DNA of 64,000 nt from Arthrobacter antioxidans (GCF_023100725.1 NZ_CP095501.1:1364001-1428000), one strand, 5' to 3'; shown: positions 1-9,145, numbered from the stretch's first letter. Notes: generated by a model from the letters alone, not told the origin. Program-made: numbers and translations.

Positions 1-1644
1 CTCCAGCGGACCGCGGAATCCGTGGTCCTCGGGGTACGCCGGTCCCTGGTGGGGCAACTGCTCGCGTTGCCCGTGCGCGAGTTCGACCGCCGACGCGTCG
101 GCGACCTCATGTCGAGGGTCGGGTCCGACACCACCCTCATGCGCAGCGTGATCACCTCCGGCCTGTTCGAGATCGTCTCGTCCGTCCTCATGTTCTGCGC
201 GGCCGTCGTCCTCATGGTCCTCATCGACCCCCTGCTGTTCGGCATCACGCTGACCGCCGTCCTGGCGGGCGCGGGCGGCGTCGTGTTCCTCGGGCGCCTC
301 ATCCGCAAGCGCAGCCGCGACGTCCAGGACGCCGTGGGCTCCATGACCGCCGCGGTCGAGCGGGGTCTGTCCGGCATCCGCACCATCAAGGCGTCCGTCG
401 CCGAGGAGCGCGAGGCCGCGGTGATCGACGTCGAGGCGACCACGGCCTACAACGCCGGCGTCGCCATGGCGCGCCTGCAGGCAGCCGTCCAGCCCATCAT
501 GTCGATCTGCATCCAGGGCGCGTTCATCGTGGTCCTGACCGTCGGCGGGATCCGCGTGGCCGCGGGCGAACTGCTGCTCGGTGACCTGATCGCCTTCATC
601 CTGTACCTGTTCCTGCTCGTGATGCCCATCGGGTCCGCCATGAGCGCGTTCGTGCAGATCCAGTCCGGCCTCGCGGCGCTGGACCGCATCCAGGAGATCG
701 CCCGGCTGGAGCCGGAGCGGGCGGACGAGGAGCGCCCCGCACCGACCGCATCCGGAGCGACGACGCCGTCCCAGGGCGCGCCGCCCGTCCACGGCAGCAG
801 CATCGAATTCCGCGATGTCAGCTTCCGCTACGGCGACGACGGCGGCGCGGACGGCGCGGACGCTACGGGCGTCGCGGACGAGCCACCGACGTCGGCCGGT
901 GAACCGGCGGCCCCGGCGTCACCGGTGTCACCGGTAGCGGCGGGCTCCGCCGGACAGCCGGTCCTCGACGGGGTCAGCTTCACCGTCCCCGCGGGCAGCA
1001 GGACGGCCCTCGTGGGCCCCTCGGGTGCCGGCAAGTCCACGGTGCTGGCCCTGCTGGAACGGTTCTACGAACCGACTGCGGGCAGCATCCTGGTCGACGG
1101 CGTCGCCCTGCCCGGGATCCCGCGCTCCGATTTGCGCTCGCGCATCGGCCTTGTGGAGCAGGAGGCCCCCGTCCTCAGCGGGACCCTGGCGGACAATCTC
1201 CGGCTGGCCGCCCCGGACGCCACGGACGACCAGCTCCGCGGCGTCCTCGCGGCTGTCGGCCTCGACGCGTTGGGGGACCGCTCGGACGACGGCCTGGACC
1301 TCAACCTGGGGGAGGACGGGATCCGGCTCTCGGGTGGCCAGCGGCAGCGTCTGGCGTGGGCCCGCGTGATCCTCGCCGACCGTCCCGTCCTGCTGATGGA
1401 CGAACCGACGTCGGCCGTCGATTCGCGGACCGAGCAACTGCTCCAGCAGACGCTGGGGGAGGCCTCGCGGGACCGCACCGTCGTCGTCGTCGCCCACCGC
1501 CTGTCCACCGTGGCGGACTTCGACCAGATCGTGGTACTCGACCACGGGCGGGTCGCCGCTGTCGGCACCCATGACGAGCTCCTCGAGAGCAGCGACCTCT
1601 ATCGCGACATGGCGGCCCGGCAGCGGCTGGTCGCCCACGCCTGA
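1..1644 (+). CDS. ABC exporter, fused membrane and ATPase domains (5' truncated)
   Basis: The 3' part of a type IV (MsbA/LmrA-like) ABC exporter half-transporter in the inner membrane. The frame is open to the first base, so the true start lies upstream; the GTG at 22 is only an internal candidate, and residue numbers here count from it. Residues 1-230 carry the later transmembrane helices. The nucleotide-binding domain has the A-loop FRY (268-270), Walker A GPSGAGKST (333-341), Q-loop, LSGGQ signature (436-440), Walker B VLLMDEP (456-462) and H-loop His near 492, so it should be catalytically competent. An Ala/Pro/Gly-rich insertion of about 40 residues sits between the A-loop and the next strand, where homologues have a short turn. 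The substrate cannot be told; multidrug, lipid or siderophore export are all possible. Confidence 0.9.
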   Translation, partial: LQRTAESVVLGVRRSLVGQLLALPVREFDRRRVGDLMSRVGSDTTLMRSVITSGLFEIVSSVLMFCAAVVLMVLIDPLLFGITLTAVLAGAGGVVFLGRLIRKRSRDVQDAVGSMTAAVERGLSGIRTIKASVAEEREAAVIDVEATTAYNAGVAMARLQAAVQPIMSICIQGAFIVVLTVGGIRVAAGELLLGDLIAFILYLFLLVMPIGSAMSAFVQIQSGLAALDRIQEIARLEPERADEERPAPTASGATTPSQGAPPVHGSSIEFRDVSFRYGDDGGADGADATGVADEPPTSAGEPAAPASPVSPVAAGSAGQPVLDGVSFTVPAGSRTALVGPSGAGKSTVLALLERFYEPTAGSILVDGVALPGIPRSDLRSRIGLVEQEAPVLSGTLADNLRLAAPDATDDQLRGVLAAVGLDALGDRSDDGLDLNLGEDGIRLSGGQRQRLAWARVILADRPVLLMDEPTSAVDSRTEQLLQQTLGEASRDRTVVVVAHRLSTVADFDQIVVLDHGRVAAVGTHDELLESSDLYRDMAARQRLVAHA

Positions 1645-1649
1645 GCGGT

Positions 1650-2258
1650 TCAGGCCACCGACGTGCGGCCGGCTTCCCGGTCGAGGAGCCGCTGCTTGAC
1701 CTGCAGGCCCCAGCGGAAGCCGCCCAGTGAGCCGTCGGTCCTGATCACCCTGTGGCAGGGCACGAAGAGCGCCGCAGCGTTCTTCGCACATGCTCCCGCC
1801 GCCGCGCGTACCGCGGCCGGGTTGCCCGCCCGGGCGGCGTACTCGAGGTAGGTGACCGGAGCGCCCGGGGCGATCGTGCGCAGGACGTCCCAGGCGTGGG
1901 CGCGGAACGGTCCGGAGGCCTGGCGCACCCGCACCGCCGTGATGGCGTCGACGTCGCCGTCGTAGTAGCGGGCCACGGCGTCGAGAACGGGCCGCATGGC
2001 GGACGCCGCAGGGTCGAAGCGGGCGGTCATGAGGCTCGGGTGGATCTGTCCGGTCAGCTCCTCACGGAGGGAGGTCCAGCCGGACGAGAGCACCGCCCCC
2101 TCCGCCTCGATGACGGTGAAGGGGCCGTCGGGCGTGTCGATGGTCTCGGTGGTGGTGCCCCGGAGGACGGCGGGTGGGGCGAGGGTCGCGCTCATGGAAG
2201 GGGTATCCGTTCGGTCGGTCGGGCGAGGAGACGGCGAGAGGTGGTCAGGCGGCGTCAT
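1650..2258 (-). CDS. ogt: Methylated-DNA-[protein]-cysteine S-methyltransferase
   Basis: Suicide repair protein that moves the methyl group of O6-methylguanine (and O4-methylthymine) in DNA to its own cysteine. The PCHRV active-site motif lies at residues 167-171 with acceptor Cys168, followed by the GGFRWG segment; an HTH-like DNA-binding region precedes it. It is 202 aa. The ATG at 2258 is preceded by GGAGG eight bases upstream and overlaps the end of the upstream ada/alkA gene by 14 bp, so the two are translationally coupled. An internal ATG at 2195 would remove a Pro-rich N-terminus but has no clear ribosome site. Ada-AlkA followed by Ogt is also the mycobacterial arrangement. Confidence 0.93.
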   Translation of the reverse strand: MTPPDHLSPSPRPTDRTDTPSMSATLAPPAVLRGTTTETIDTPDGPFTVIEAEGAVLSSGWTSLREELTGQIHPSLMTARFDPAASAMRPVLDAVARYYDGDVDAITAVRVRQASGPFRAHAWDVLRTIAPGAPVTYLEYAARAGNPAAVRAAAGACAKNAAALFVPCHRVIRTDGSLGGFRWGLQVKQRLLDREAGRTSVA

Positions 2259-3774
2259 CGACGGATCCTCCGGCTACTCCCGGGGTGGGCGGCGCGGCGG
2301 TTCGCCACAGGTGCAGGGTGGCGTACGAGCGCCAAGGCCGGACGCCGGCCATCGCGGCATCGAGGGACACGGCGGGATCGATGGTCGGATCCCGCGACAG
2401 CCGGGCCCAGCCCGCCCGGACCGAGGCGTCGCCCGGGAGGTGGATGTCGGGGTGGCCGAGCACGCGCATGACGACGTAGTCCGCTGTCCAGAGTCCCACG
2501 CCGTCCAGCCGCAGCAGGTCCCCGCGCAGCTCGGCGGGGTCGGAGCCGATCCCGATCCCGAAGGACCCGGAGGCGAGCCTCCCGGCCGCCGCACGCAGCG
2601 CAGCGTCACGGCGGCGCGGTCCGCGCAGGAGGGTCCCGGGTGCCGCGGCGAGGTCCTCGGCGGAGGGGAAGAACCGGTCCAGCCGAGTGCCCGGCACATC
2701 GACCGCGGGCCCCGCTGCAGCGAGCCGGCCGAGGGCCGTCGTCGACGCGCCCACCGTGACCTGTTGGCCCGCGATCGCGCGGATCAGGGTCTCGTGGGGA
2801 TCCAGCGATCCCGGAAGGCGCAGCCCCGGTGCATCCACGACCAGTGCCGCGAAGCGGGCGTCACGCGACAGTGCGGCGTCGACGGCCACGGGGTCGGCGT
2901 CGAGGTCGAAGAGCCGACGGATGCGGCTGAGCAGCGGCGGGAGGTCCGCCAGCCCCGCCACCGAAACCGTGACGGGCAGGGCGGCCCGCCCGTCCCCCTG
3001 CGGCTCGACGGCCTCCGCCCTGAACCAGGCGGGCCCGGCCGGCAGACGGAGCAGGCGCTCGTAGCTCGTCGTCGTGCCGATCTCCACACCGGCGACGGCG
3101 CGGGCGGCGAGGAAGCGGAAGATGGCGTTGTCGTACGGCGGCCGCGTGGGCAGGGACAGGGAGAGCCGGAGCGGCCCACCGGGCTCCGCGGTGGGCGAGC
3201 CGTCCGTTCCGGTCCGCTGCCGCGACGCCTCCCGCAGCCGGCCAGGGGTGAGGTCGAAGACCTGCTGGACGGTGTCGTTGAACTGGCGGATGCTCCCGAA
3301 GCCGGCGGCGAACGCGATGTCCGCGAAGCGCAGCGTCGTCGCGGTGAGGAGTGTCCGCGCGGTCTGGGCGCGGTGCGCGCGAGCCAGTGCGAGCGCCCCG
3401 GCGCCGAGTTCCTCCCTGAGGATGCGGTTGAGCTGTCGGGGGGAGTAGCCGAGCCGCGCCGCCAGGCCGGGAACGCCGGCGCGGTCCACTTCGCCGTCGG
3501 CGATGAGCCGCATGGCTCGGGCCGCCGCGTCGCTCCGCAGATGCCATTCGGGGTCCCCCGGGACGGCTTCCGGCAGGCACCGCTTGCACGCGCGGTACCC
3601 TGCCTCGTGCGCGGCCGCCGAGGTGCGGAAGAAGGTGACGTTGGCGGGCTTCGGAGTCCGGGCGGGGCAGGAGGGCCGACAGTAGATGCCCGTGCTGGAG
3701 ACAGCGGTGATGAACTGCCCGTCGAAGCGGGCGTCCCGGGCGTCGATCGCCCTGTACTGCTGCCAGAAGTCCAT
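2245..3774 (-). CDS. alkA: Ada-type methyl sensor / AraC regulator fused to AlkA DNA glycosylase
   Basis: A 509-aa fusion for adaptive response to DNA alkylation. Residues 1-75 are the Ada N-terminal zinc domain with Cys32, Cys36, Cys63 and Cys66 in Ada spacing; by analogy Cys32 accepts methyl groups from phosphotriesters. Residues 80-180 form an AraC-type helix-turn-helix region, so the protein may activate its own operon once methylated. The C-terminal half is an AlkA N-domain plus HhH-GPD glycosylase, with LDGVGLWTADYV as the helix-hairpin-helix and the following LPGD Asp as likely catalytic residue; this excises 3-methyladenine and related bases. It has no C-terminal O6-methylguanine methyltransferase domain; that activity comes from the overlapping ogt gene. 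Confidence 0.93.
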   Translation of the reverse strand: MDFWQQYRAIDARDARFDGQFITAVSSTGIYCRPSCPARTPKPANVTFFRTSAAAHEAGYRACKRCLPEAVPGDPEWHLRSDAAARAMRLIADGEVDRAGVPGLAARLGYSPRQLNRILREELGAGALALARAHRAQTARTLLTATTLRFADIAFAAGFGSIRQFNDTVQQVFDLTPGRLREASRQRTGTDGSPTAEPGGPLRLSLSLPTRPPYDNAIFRFLAARAVAGVEIGTTTSYERLLRLPAGPAWFRAEAVEPQGDGRAALPVTVSVAGLADLPPLLSRIRRLFDLDADPVAVDAALSRDARFAALVVDAPGLRLPGSLDPHETLIRAIAGQQVTVGASTTALGRLAAAGPAVDVPGTRLDRFFPSAEDLAAAPGTLLRGPRRRDAALRAAAGRLASGSFGIGIGSDPAELRGDLLRLDGVGLWTADYVVMRVLGHPDIHLPGDASVRAGWARLSRDPTIDPAVSLDAAMAGVRPWRSYATLHLWRTAAPPTPGVAGGSVDDAA

Positions 3775-3865
3775 GCCGTCATCCTGCCACCCGGCCGGGC
3801 ACCCTACTAGCGGGATTCGGACATGACGGTCCGAGCAGCGGGGAGGGCTTTGCTACGGTCGATGC

Positions 3866-4510
3866 GTGATCGATGAAAGCAGGACGGCCCCCGACCTCCG
3901 CGTACGGCTGGGCGGCAGCGCCCTGGAGGTCGCGCCCTCGCTCCTCGGCGCGCATCTCACCCACAGCAGCGACGACGGTGACGTCACCGTCCGCATCACG
4001 GAGGTCGAGGCCTACCTCGGCCCGGACGATCCGGGCTCCCATGCGTTCCGTGGCAGGACCGCGCGGAACGCGACCATGTTCGGGCCCGCCGGGCACCTCT
4101 ACGTCTACTTCACCTACGGCATGCACTACTGCGCCAACATCGTCTGCGGAGACGAGGGGTGGGCCACAGGCCTGCTGCTGCGGGCGGGGGAGATCGTCGA
4201 CGGCACGGGCCTCGCCCGTGATCGGCGCTCGCAGCCGGCGACCGACCTCGACCTCGCCCGGGGGCCGGCACGCCTCGCACAGGCGCTCGGCCTCGACCGC
4301 CGGAACGACGGCGCCGACGTGCTCGCGCACCCGTTCCGGCTGGTCCTGCCGGAGGCGCCCGCGACGGCGGTCCTCACCGGACCGCGCGTGGGCGTCAGCG
4401 GTGTCGCCGGGACGGCGGAGTATCCGTGGCGCTTCTGGCTGCCGGAGGAGCCCACCGTCTCCCGCTACCGTCCGGGGAAGCCCCCGGCACCCCGTAAGGT
4501 TGATCCGTGA
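3866..4510 (+). CDS. mpg: 3-methyladenine DNA glycosylase (AAG/MPG family)
   Basis: Removes alkylated purines such as 3-methyladenine and hypoxanthine from DNA to start base-excision repair. The AAG fold is clear: EVEAYLG with probable catalytic Glu48, then the [17 protein letters not shown] signature and C-terminal FRLVLP/GPRVGVS segments. It is 214 aa, typical for bacterial members. It starts at GTG 3866, 91 bp from the divergent ada-alkA gene, so alkylation-repair genes flank one intergenic region. The TGA overlaps the GTG of apt by 4 bp. The structure is unrelated to AlkA, so the cell has two alkyl-purine glycosylases side by side. Confidence 0.93.
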   Translation: MIDESRTAPDLRVRLGGSALEVAPSLLGAHLTHSSDDGDVTVRITEVEAYLGPDDPGSHAFRGRTARNATMFGPAGHLYVYFTYGMHYCANIVCGDEGWATGLLLRAGEIVDGTGLARDRRSQPATDLDLARGPARLAQALGLDRRNDGADVLAHPFRLVLPEAPATAVLTGPRVGVSGVAGTAEYPWRFWLPEEPTVSRYRPGKPPAPRKVDP

Positions 4511-5088
4511 TTATCAGCGACATGGATCTCGGCCCGGCGACGGTACCCAGCACGTCCGGACTGGCCGCGCAGGCGCGGGAGGCCGTCGACCGCCTGTGTG
4601 CCGTGGTTCCCGACTTCCCGTCGCCCGGCATCATGTTCAGGGACCTGACGCCGGTGTTCTCCGACGCGGAGGGCTTCCGTGCGGTCGTCGACGCGCTCGC
4701 CGAAGCCTTCGCGGGCCAGTTCGACGCCGTCGCCGGGGTGGAGGCCCGCGGCTTCCTCCTCGCCGCCGCCGTCGGCTACGCGACCGGCACCGGCGTCGTC
4801 ACCATCCGCAAGGCGGGCAAACTGCCCCGCGCCGTGTACCGGGAGTCCTACGACCTCGAATACGGTCAGGCGTCCCTCGAGATCCACCGGTCGGACCTGC
4901 CCGCCGGGACGCGCGTGCTCCTGCTCGACGACGTCCTCGCCACGGGGGGAACGCTCGTCGCCGCGGGAGCGTTGCTCGAACAGGCCGGCGCCGTCGTCGT
5001 CGGGTGCGGCGTGGTCCTGGAACTCGCGGACCTCCCCGGACGCGATGCCCTGGCGGGCCGACGGGTGCACGCGATCGAAACCGTGTAG
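4507..5088 (+). CDS. apt: Adenine phosphoribosyltransferase
   Basis: Cytosolic purine salvage enzyme that makes AMP and pyrophosphate from adenine and PRPP. The type I phosphoribosyltransferase PRPP loop [14 protein letters not shown] is at about residues 137-150, and the N-terminal [15 protein letters not shown] and EARGF segments are typical of Apt. It is 193 aa, slightly longer than the usual 170-180 because of an N-terminal extension. GTG 4507 overlaps the mpg stop codon (GTGA); an internal ATG at 4522 would give a shorter form. Coupling with mpg makes sense since glycosylases release purine bases, but this may be incidental. Confidence 0.94.
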   Translation: MIISDMDLGPATVPSTSGLAAQAREAVDRLCAVVPDFPSPGIMFRDLTPVFSDAEGFRAVVDALAEAFAGQFDAVAGVEARGFLLAAAVGYATGTGVVTIRKAGKLPRAVYRESYDLEYGQASLEIHRSDLPAGTRVLLLDDVLATGGTLVAAGALLEQAGAVVVGCGVVLELADLPGRDALAGRRVHAIETV

Positions 5089-5100
5089 CGTCCACCACGC

Positions 5101-5106
5101 TAGAAT
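5101..5106 (+). promoter_or_regulatory. Candidate -10 element for the HelD-like gene
   Basis: TAGAAT lies 13 bp after the apt stop and 33 bp before the helD ATG. No good -35 hexamer is visible at 16-18 bp, so this is only a weak promoter call. Confidence 0.35.
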
Positions 5107-5139
5107 TGACGGTCAGCCTTTGATGGAAGGAAATGTCCG

Positions 5140-7392
5140 ATGCACGAGACGTCCCAGGCCAAGGCCGAGCTGGAGCACGAGCGCGGCTACGTCGATGGTC
5201 TGTACCACCGTCTCGATGAACTCCGTGCGGAGAAGGCCCTGCAGCTCGCCGAGGTCCGGCGCACGCAGGCGGCCGGATCCCACCAGAACAGGTCGGAGCG
5301 GGACGCCTTCGCGACGATGTACGAGGACCGCCTCGCGCAGCTCAACGCCGTCGACGACCGCCTCGTGTTCGGTCGCCTCGACCTGGACGACGGCGAAAAG
5401 CGCTATATCGGGCGCATCGGCCTGTCCGACGAGGACCTCCGGCAGCTCATGGTCGACTGGCGGGCCCCCGAAGCCGGCACGTTCTACCAGGCGACAGCCT
5501 TCGAGCGCATGGGCGTCCGCCGCCGCCGCCACCTGATCCTCGCGCGACGCGACGTCGTCGCCATCGAGGACGACGTCCTGGACGCGGACCTCCTCGGCGA
5601 CGACGACTCGCTGCAGGGCGAGGGTGCCCTGCTCGCGGCACTCAACACGCGGCGCACCGGCCAGATGTCCGACATCGTGGGCACCATCCAGGCGGAGCAG
5701 GACCGCATCATCCGGGCGCCGCTGCCCGGGGTGACCGTGGTCCAGGGCGGCCCGGGCACCGGCAAGACGGCGGTCGCGCTCCACCGTGCCGCCTATCTCC
5801 TCTACACGCACCGCGACCGGCTGAAGTCCGCCGGCGTACTGCTCGTGGGTCCCACCGACGCCTTCATGAAGTACATCGAGCGCGTCCTGCCGTCCCTCGG
5901 CGAGACCGGCGTCGTCATGGCGGGTATCGGCACACTGATGCCCGGTGTCACCACCGTGCTGGAGACGGACGAGACCGCGGCGGCCCTCAAGGGCCGGCTG
6001 GAGATGGCCGAGGTCATCCGCACTGCCGTCGCGAACCGGGAGCGCGTGCCGTCGGAGAACAAGCGCCTCAATGTCGAGGGCACCATGCTGACCCTCACCC
6101 CCCGTCAGGTCTCCCGTGCGCGTGAGCGGGCCCGGGCCACCGGGAAGCCCCACAACGAAGCACGGGTCACCTTCGTCAAGATCCTCCTCCGCGAGCTCAC
6201 CGAGCAGCTGCTGGACAAGCTGGAGGAGTCCTCGGGCGGCGGCAACAACGCCGACCGCTCGTACCTCGCCGAGGACGTCCGCAGCTCCCGCGACGTGCGG
6301 ATCGCCCTCAACCTCGCGTGGATGCCGCTCACACCGCAGAAGCTGGTGTCCGAGCTGTTCGCACGCCCGGAGCTGCTGCGCGCAGCGGCCCCCCACCTGG
6401 ACGAGGACGAACTCGCGGTCCTCGCCCGGCCCGCCGACGCCCCCTGGACCGAGGCGGATGTGCCCCTGCTGGACGAGGCCGCCGAGCTGCTCGGCGACCT
6501 CGACCCGTCGGCCGGACGCGACACCGCCGCCCGCGAGCAGGAGCAGAAGCGCGACCTCGCCAACGCGGAGCGGGCCCTGGAGAACGTCAACGCCTCGCTG
6601 GAGGACTCCGGGGTGGACGGGGTGCTGACCGCCGAGGATCTCGCGCAGCACAACGCGGTGACCGCCACCCGGCTCTCGGCCGCGGAGCGCGCCTCCGGCG
6701 ACCGCACCTGGGCGTACGGGCACATCGTGGTCGACGAGGCCCAGGAACTCTCCCCGATGCAGTGGCGCCTGCTGATGCGGCGCTGCCCGCTGAAGTCCTT
6801 CACCATCGTCGGGGACATCGCGCAGACCAGCTCGGCCGCCGGCTCGAGGTCCTGGCAGCAGGCCCTCGAGCCCTTCGTGCGGGATCGCTGGCAGCTCGAG
6901 GAGCTGACGGTCAACTACCGCACCCCCGCACAGATCGCCGAGGCCGCGGTGCGCATGGCGAACGCCGCGGGTCTCGTCGTGTCCGCTCCGAAGGCGGTAC
7001 GGGAGGGACGGTTCCCCCCGATCCTGGATACGGTGGACGACGCCGTGACCGCCCTGGTGCAGGCCATGCCCGAGGAACTGACGGCCATCGACGGCGGCCT
7101 GCTCGCCGTCATCGCGCCCGACCACCTGCTGCCCGCCGTCCGGCAGGCCCTGGCACCCGCCTACGGGGACCGCGTGGGCTCCGGCGCGGGCGGGCCGGGC
7201 CAGGACATCGTGGTGATCAGCCCGCGCGAGTCGAAGGGCCTGGAATTCGACGGCGTCGTGATCCTCGAGCCGCAGGAGATGCTCGACTCCGCGACGGCCA
7301 GGGTCGGTGACCTCTACGTGGCGATGACCCGCCCCACGCAGCGACTCCGCGTCATCTCGAGCGGCCGGATTCCTGCTGGTATCGCCGACTGA
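5140..7392 (+). CDS. HelD-like UvrD-superfamily ATPase (RNA polymerase recycling factor)
   Basis: A 750-aa superfamily 1 helicase-like ATPase. It has a charged coiled-coil N-terminus (about 1-60), Walker A GGPGTGKT near residues 204-211, Walker B VVDEAQEL near 530, and a C-terminal UvrD-like motor half with SRESKGLEFDGVVI and the YVAMTRPT motif. Actinobacterial HelD/HelR proteins of this architecture bind core RNA polymerase, open its clefts and release it from nucleic acid; some give rifampicin tolerance. A clear AAGGAA ribosome site precedes ATG 5140. It lies just upstream of tyrS and two rRNA operons, where stalled polymerase would matter, but no functional link is shown. HelD versus HelR cannot be settled here. 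Confidence 0.85.
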   Translation: MHETSQAKAELEHERGYVDGLYHRLDELRAEKALQLAEVRRTQAAGSHQNRSERDAFATMYEDRLAQLNAVDDRLVFGRLDLDDGEKRYIGRIGLSDEDLRQLMVDWRAPEAGTFYQATAFERMGVRRRRHLILARRDVVAIEDDVLDADLLGDDDSLQGEGALLAALNTRRTGQMSDIVGTIQAEQDRIIRAPLPGVTVVQGGPGTGKTAVALHRAAYLLYTHRDRLKSAGVLLVGPTDAFMKYIERVLPSLGETGVVMAGIGTLMPGVTTVLETDETAAALKGRLEMAEVIRTAVANRERVPSENKRLNVEGTMLTLTPRQVSRARERARATGKPHNEARVTFVKILLRELTEQLLDKLEESSGGGNNADRSYLAEDVRSSRDVRIALNLAWMPLTPQKLVSELFARPELLRAAAPHLDEDELAVLARPADAPWTEADVPLLDEAAELLGDLDPSAGRDTAAREQEQKRDLANAERALENVNASLEDSGVDGVLTAEDLAQHNAVTATRLSAAERASGDRTWAYGHIVVDEAQELSPMQWRLLMRRCPLKSFTIVGDIAQTSSAAGSRSWQQALEPFVRDRWQLEELTVNYRTPAQIAEAAVRMANAAGLVVSAPKAVREGRFPPILDTVDDAVTALVQAMPEELTAIDGGLLAVIAPDHLLPAVRQALAPAYGDRVGSGAGGPGQDIVVISPRESKGLEFDGVVILEPQEMLDSATARVGDLYVAMTRPTQRLRVISSGRIPAGIAD

Positions 7393-7396
7393 TAAT
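7391..7396 (+). promoter_or_regulatory. Possible leaderless promoter of tyrS (-10 GATAAT)
   Basis: GATAAT ends 8 bp before GTG 7405, which has no Shine-Dalgarno sequence. Transcription would start at or next to the initiation codon, giving a leaderless mRNA as is common in actinobacteria. The -35 region is weak. Confidence 0.5.
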
Positions 7397-7404
7397 TTGG
7401 ACTC

Positions 7405-8727
7405 GTGTCCCAGCAAACAGATATCCCGGTCAGTGGCCTCGCAGGCCAGCGCAACGATCCATCCTTCGACGGCGTCTACGACGAGCTCGTGTGGCGTGGT
7501 CTGATCCATGTCTCCACCGATGAGGGGGAGCTGAAGGAACTGCTGGGCGGCCCGTCGATCACCTTCTACTGCGGGTTCGACCCCACGGCTCCGAGCCTCC
7601 ACCTCGGCAACCTGGTGCAGCTGCTGACGATGCGCCGCCTGCAGCTCGCCGGCCACCGTCCGCTCGGCCTGGTGGGCGGGTCCACAGGCCTCGTCGGCGA
7701 CCCGCGGCCCACGGCGGAGCGCACCATGAACACGAAGGAGACCGTCGCCGAGTGGGTCGGCTCCCTCGAAGCCCAGGTGCGCCGCTTCCTCGACTTCGAG
7801 GGACCCAGCCCGGCGCGGATCGTGAACAACCTCGACTGGACCGGCCCGATGAGCGTCATCGACTTCCTGCGCGACGTCGGGAAGTACTTCCGGGTGGGCA
7901 CCATGATCAAGAAGGAGACGGTCGCCAAGCGGCTCAACTCCGACGAGGGCATCAGCTACGCCGAGTTCAGCTACCAGATCCTGCAGGGGATGGACTTCCT
8001 GCAGCTGTTCCGCGACTACGACTGCGTGCTGCAGACCGGCGGGTCCGACCAGTGGGGCAACCTCACCAGCGGGACCGACCTGGTCCGCAAGGTCGAGGGC
8101 AGGAGTGTCCACGCCATCGGTACGCCCCTGATCACCAATGCGGACGGCACGAAGTTCGGCAAGAGCGAGGGCAACGCCATCTGGCTCGACGCCGCCATGA
8201 CCAGCCCCTACGCGATGTTCCAGTTCTGGCTGAACACCTCCGACGCCGACGTGGCCCAGCGCCTGCGCATCTTCACCTTCCGCAACCGCGCGGACATCGA
8301 GGCACTCGAGCAGGCGACTGCCGAGCGACCTCATGAGCGGGCGGCGCAGCGTGCACTCGCCTACGACGTGACCGCCCTGGTGCACGGCGTCGACGCGACC
8401 GAGAAGGTCATCGCAGCGTCCGCAGCCCTCTTCGGCCAGGGTGACCTCGCCTCCCTCGACCGCGCCACCCTCGAGGCGGCGACGGCAGAACTCGATTCCG
8501 TCGCGGTCCCGCGGGACGGACTGGGGATCATCGAGCTGCTGGTGGCCTCCGGGCTGTCCGCCAGCAATTCCTCGGCCCGCCGAACCATCGGGGAGGGTGG
8601 TGCCTACGTGAACAACACGAAGATCACCGACGCCGACCACACCGTCGGCGCGGACGACCTGCTGCACGGCCGCTACCTCCTCGTGCGCCGCGGCAAGCGC
8701 AACCTGGCCATGGTCGATGTGACCTGA
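7405..8727 (+). CDS. tyrS: Tyrosyl-tRNA synthetase
   Basis: Class I aminoacyl-tRNA synthetase that charges tRNA-Tyr. The HIGH-type signature is HLGN (about residues 66-69), KFGKS (250-254) replaces KMSKS, the tyrosine/ATP pocket motif QTGGSDQWGN is present, and a C-terminal S4-like RNA-binding domain ends the 440-aa protein. These features fit the bacterial TyrRS type. The start is GTG 7405, 12 bp after helD and without a ribosome site. A strong terminator follows. There is no room upstream for a Tyr T-box. The mpg-tyrS neighbourhood matches mycobacterial gene order. Confidence 0.97.
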   Translation: MSQQTDIPVSGLAGQRNDPSFDGVYDELVWRGLIHVSTDEGELKELLGGPSITFYCGFDPTAPSLHLGNLVQLLTMRRLQLAGHRPLGLVGGSTGLVGDPRPTAERTMNTKETVAEWVGSLEAQVRRFLDFEGPSPARIVNNLDWTGPMSVIDFLRDVGKYFRVGTMIKKETVAKRLNSDEGISYAEFSYQILQGMDFLQLFRDYDCVLQTGGSDQWGNLTSGTDLVRKVEGRSVHAIGTPLITNADGTKFGKSEGNAIWLDAAMTSPYAMFQFWLNTSDADVAQRLRIFTFRNRADIEALEQATAERPHERAAQRALAYDVTALVHGVDATEKVIAASAALFGQGDLASLDRATLEAATAELDSVAVPRDGLGIIELLVASGLSASNSSARRTIGEGGAYVNNTKITDADHTVGADDLLHGRYLLVRRGKRNLAMVDVT

Positions 8728-8750
8728 CCCCACGCGCCTCCCGACCGACG

Positions 8751-8785
8751 AGCCGGCACACCCCGCGGGGGTGTGCCGGCTCTTC
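8751..8785 (+). terminator. Rho-independent terminator after tyrS
   Basis: A perfect 14-bp GC-rich stem (8751-8764 with 8768-8781) and 3-base loop, followed by a short pyrimidine tract. It separates tyrS from the first rRNA promoter. Confidence 0.85.
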
Positions 8786-8828
8786 CCATGGCCGGGTGCT
8801 GCGACGTGCAGGTGGACACCAGGTGGAT

Positions 8829-8857
8829 TTGGCACGGGGGCGGAGCGGCCGTATAGT
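8829..8857 (+). promoter_or_regulatory. rrn operon 1 promoter P1
   Basis: -35 TTGGCA (8829-8834), 17-bp spacer, -10 TATAGT (8852-8857). The segment directly after it, GTTGCCCCGGTGAGGGCGA (8864-8882), is identical after P1 of the second operon. Confidence 0.8.
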
Positions 8858-9010
8858 TATGGAGTTGCCCCGGTGAGGGCGACCATCCCCTACAAATTCC
8901 TGTGGTTGGTTCGTGCGCTGTGAGGCGTGGTCGAATTCGACTTCTATCTGTGGTGGGTTTGTTCTTTGTCGTATTTCTTTTGCTGGTGGTTCAGGTCACG
9001 GTGAATGGAT

Positions 9011-9040
9011 TTGACAGGGGAAAAGAAAGTGAAATAAGCT
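9011..9040 (+). promoter_or_regulatory. rrn operon 1 promoter P2
   Basis: -35 TTGACA (9011-9016), 18-bp spacer, -10 TAAGCT (9035-9040). The second operon has TAAGCT at the same 18-bp spacing, although flanking sequences differ, which supports a real second promoter. Confidence 0.65.
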
Positions 9041-9113
9041 GTGAACATAACGGCGAGGGAAAGCGGGGCCGAGCGGCGTGTGAGCGTCGGGTTTCCGTGA
9101 GTAATCGGTTGTT

Positions 9114-9145
9114 CCTGTTGTTTGAGAACTCAATAGTGTGCCAAG
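9114..9145 (+). other. Pre-16S leader: boxA-like region and processing-stalk arm
   Basis: This leader segment, containing TTTGAGAACTCAATAG, is nearly the reverse complement of 11038-11069 in the 16S-23S spacer. In the precursor the two would pair around 16S rRNA to form the RNase III processing stalk. The same segment resembles the actinobacterial boxA antitermination element. Confidence 0.7.

Noticed and set aside
5113..8835. A 1240-codon open frame on the minus strand opposite helD and tyrS
   Set aside because: It is antisense to two clear enzymes, has biased Ala/Gly/Val/Leu composition and no domain. High-GC codon bias often leaves such open antisense frames.
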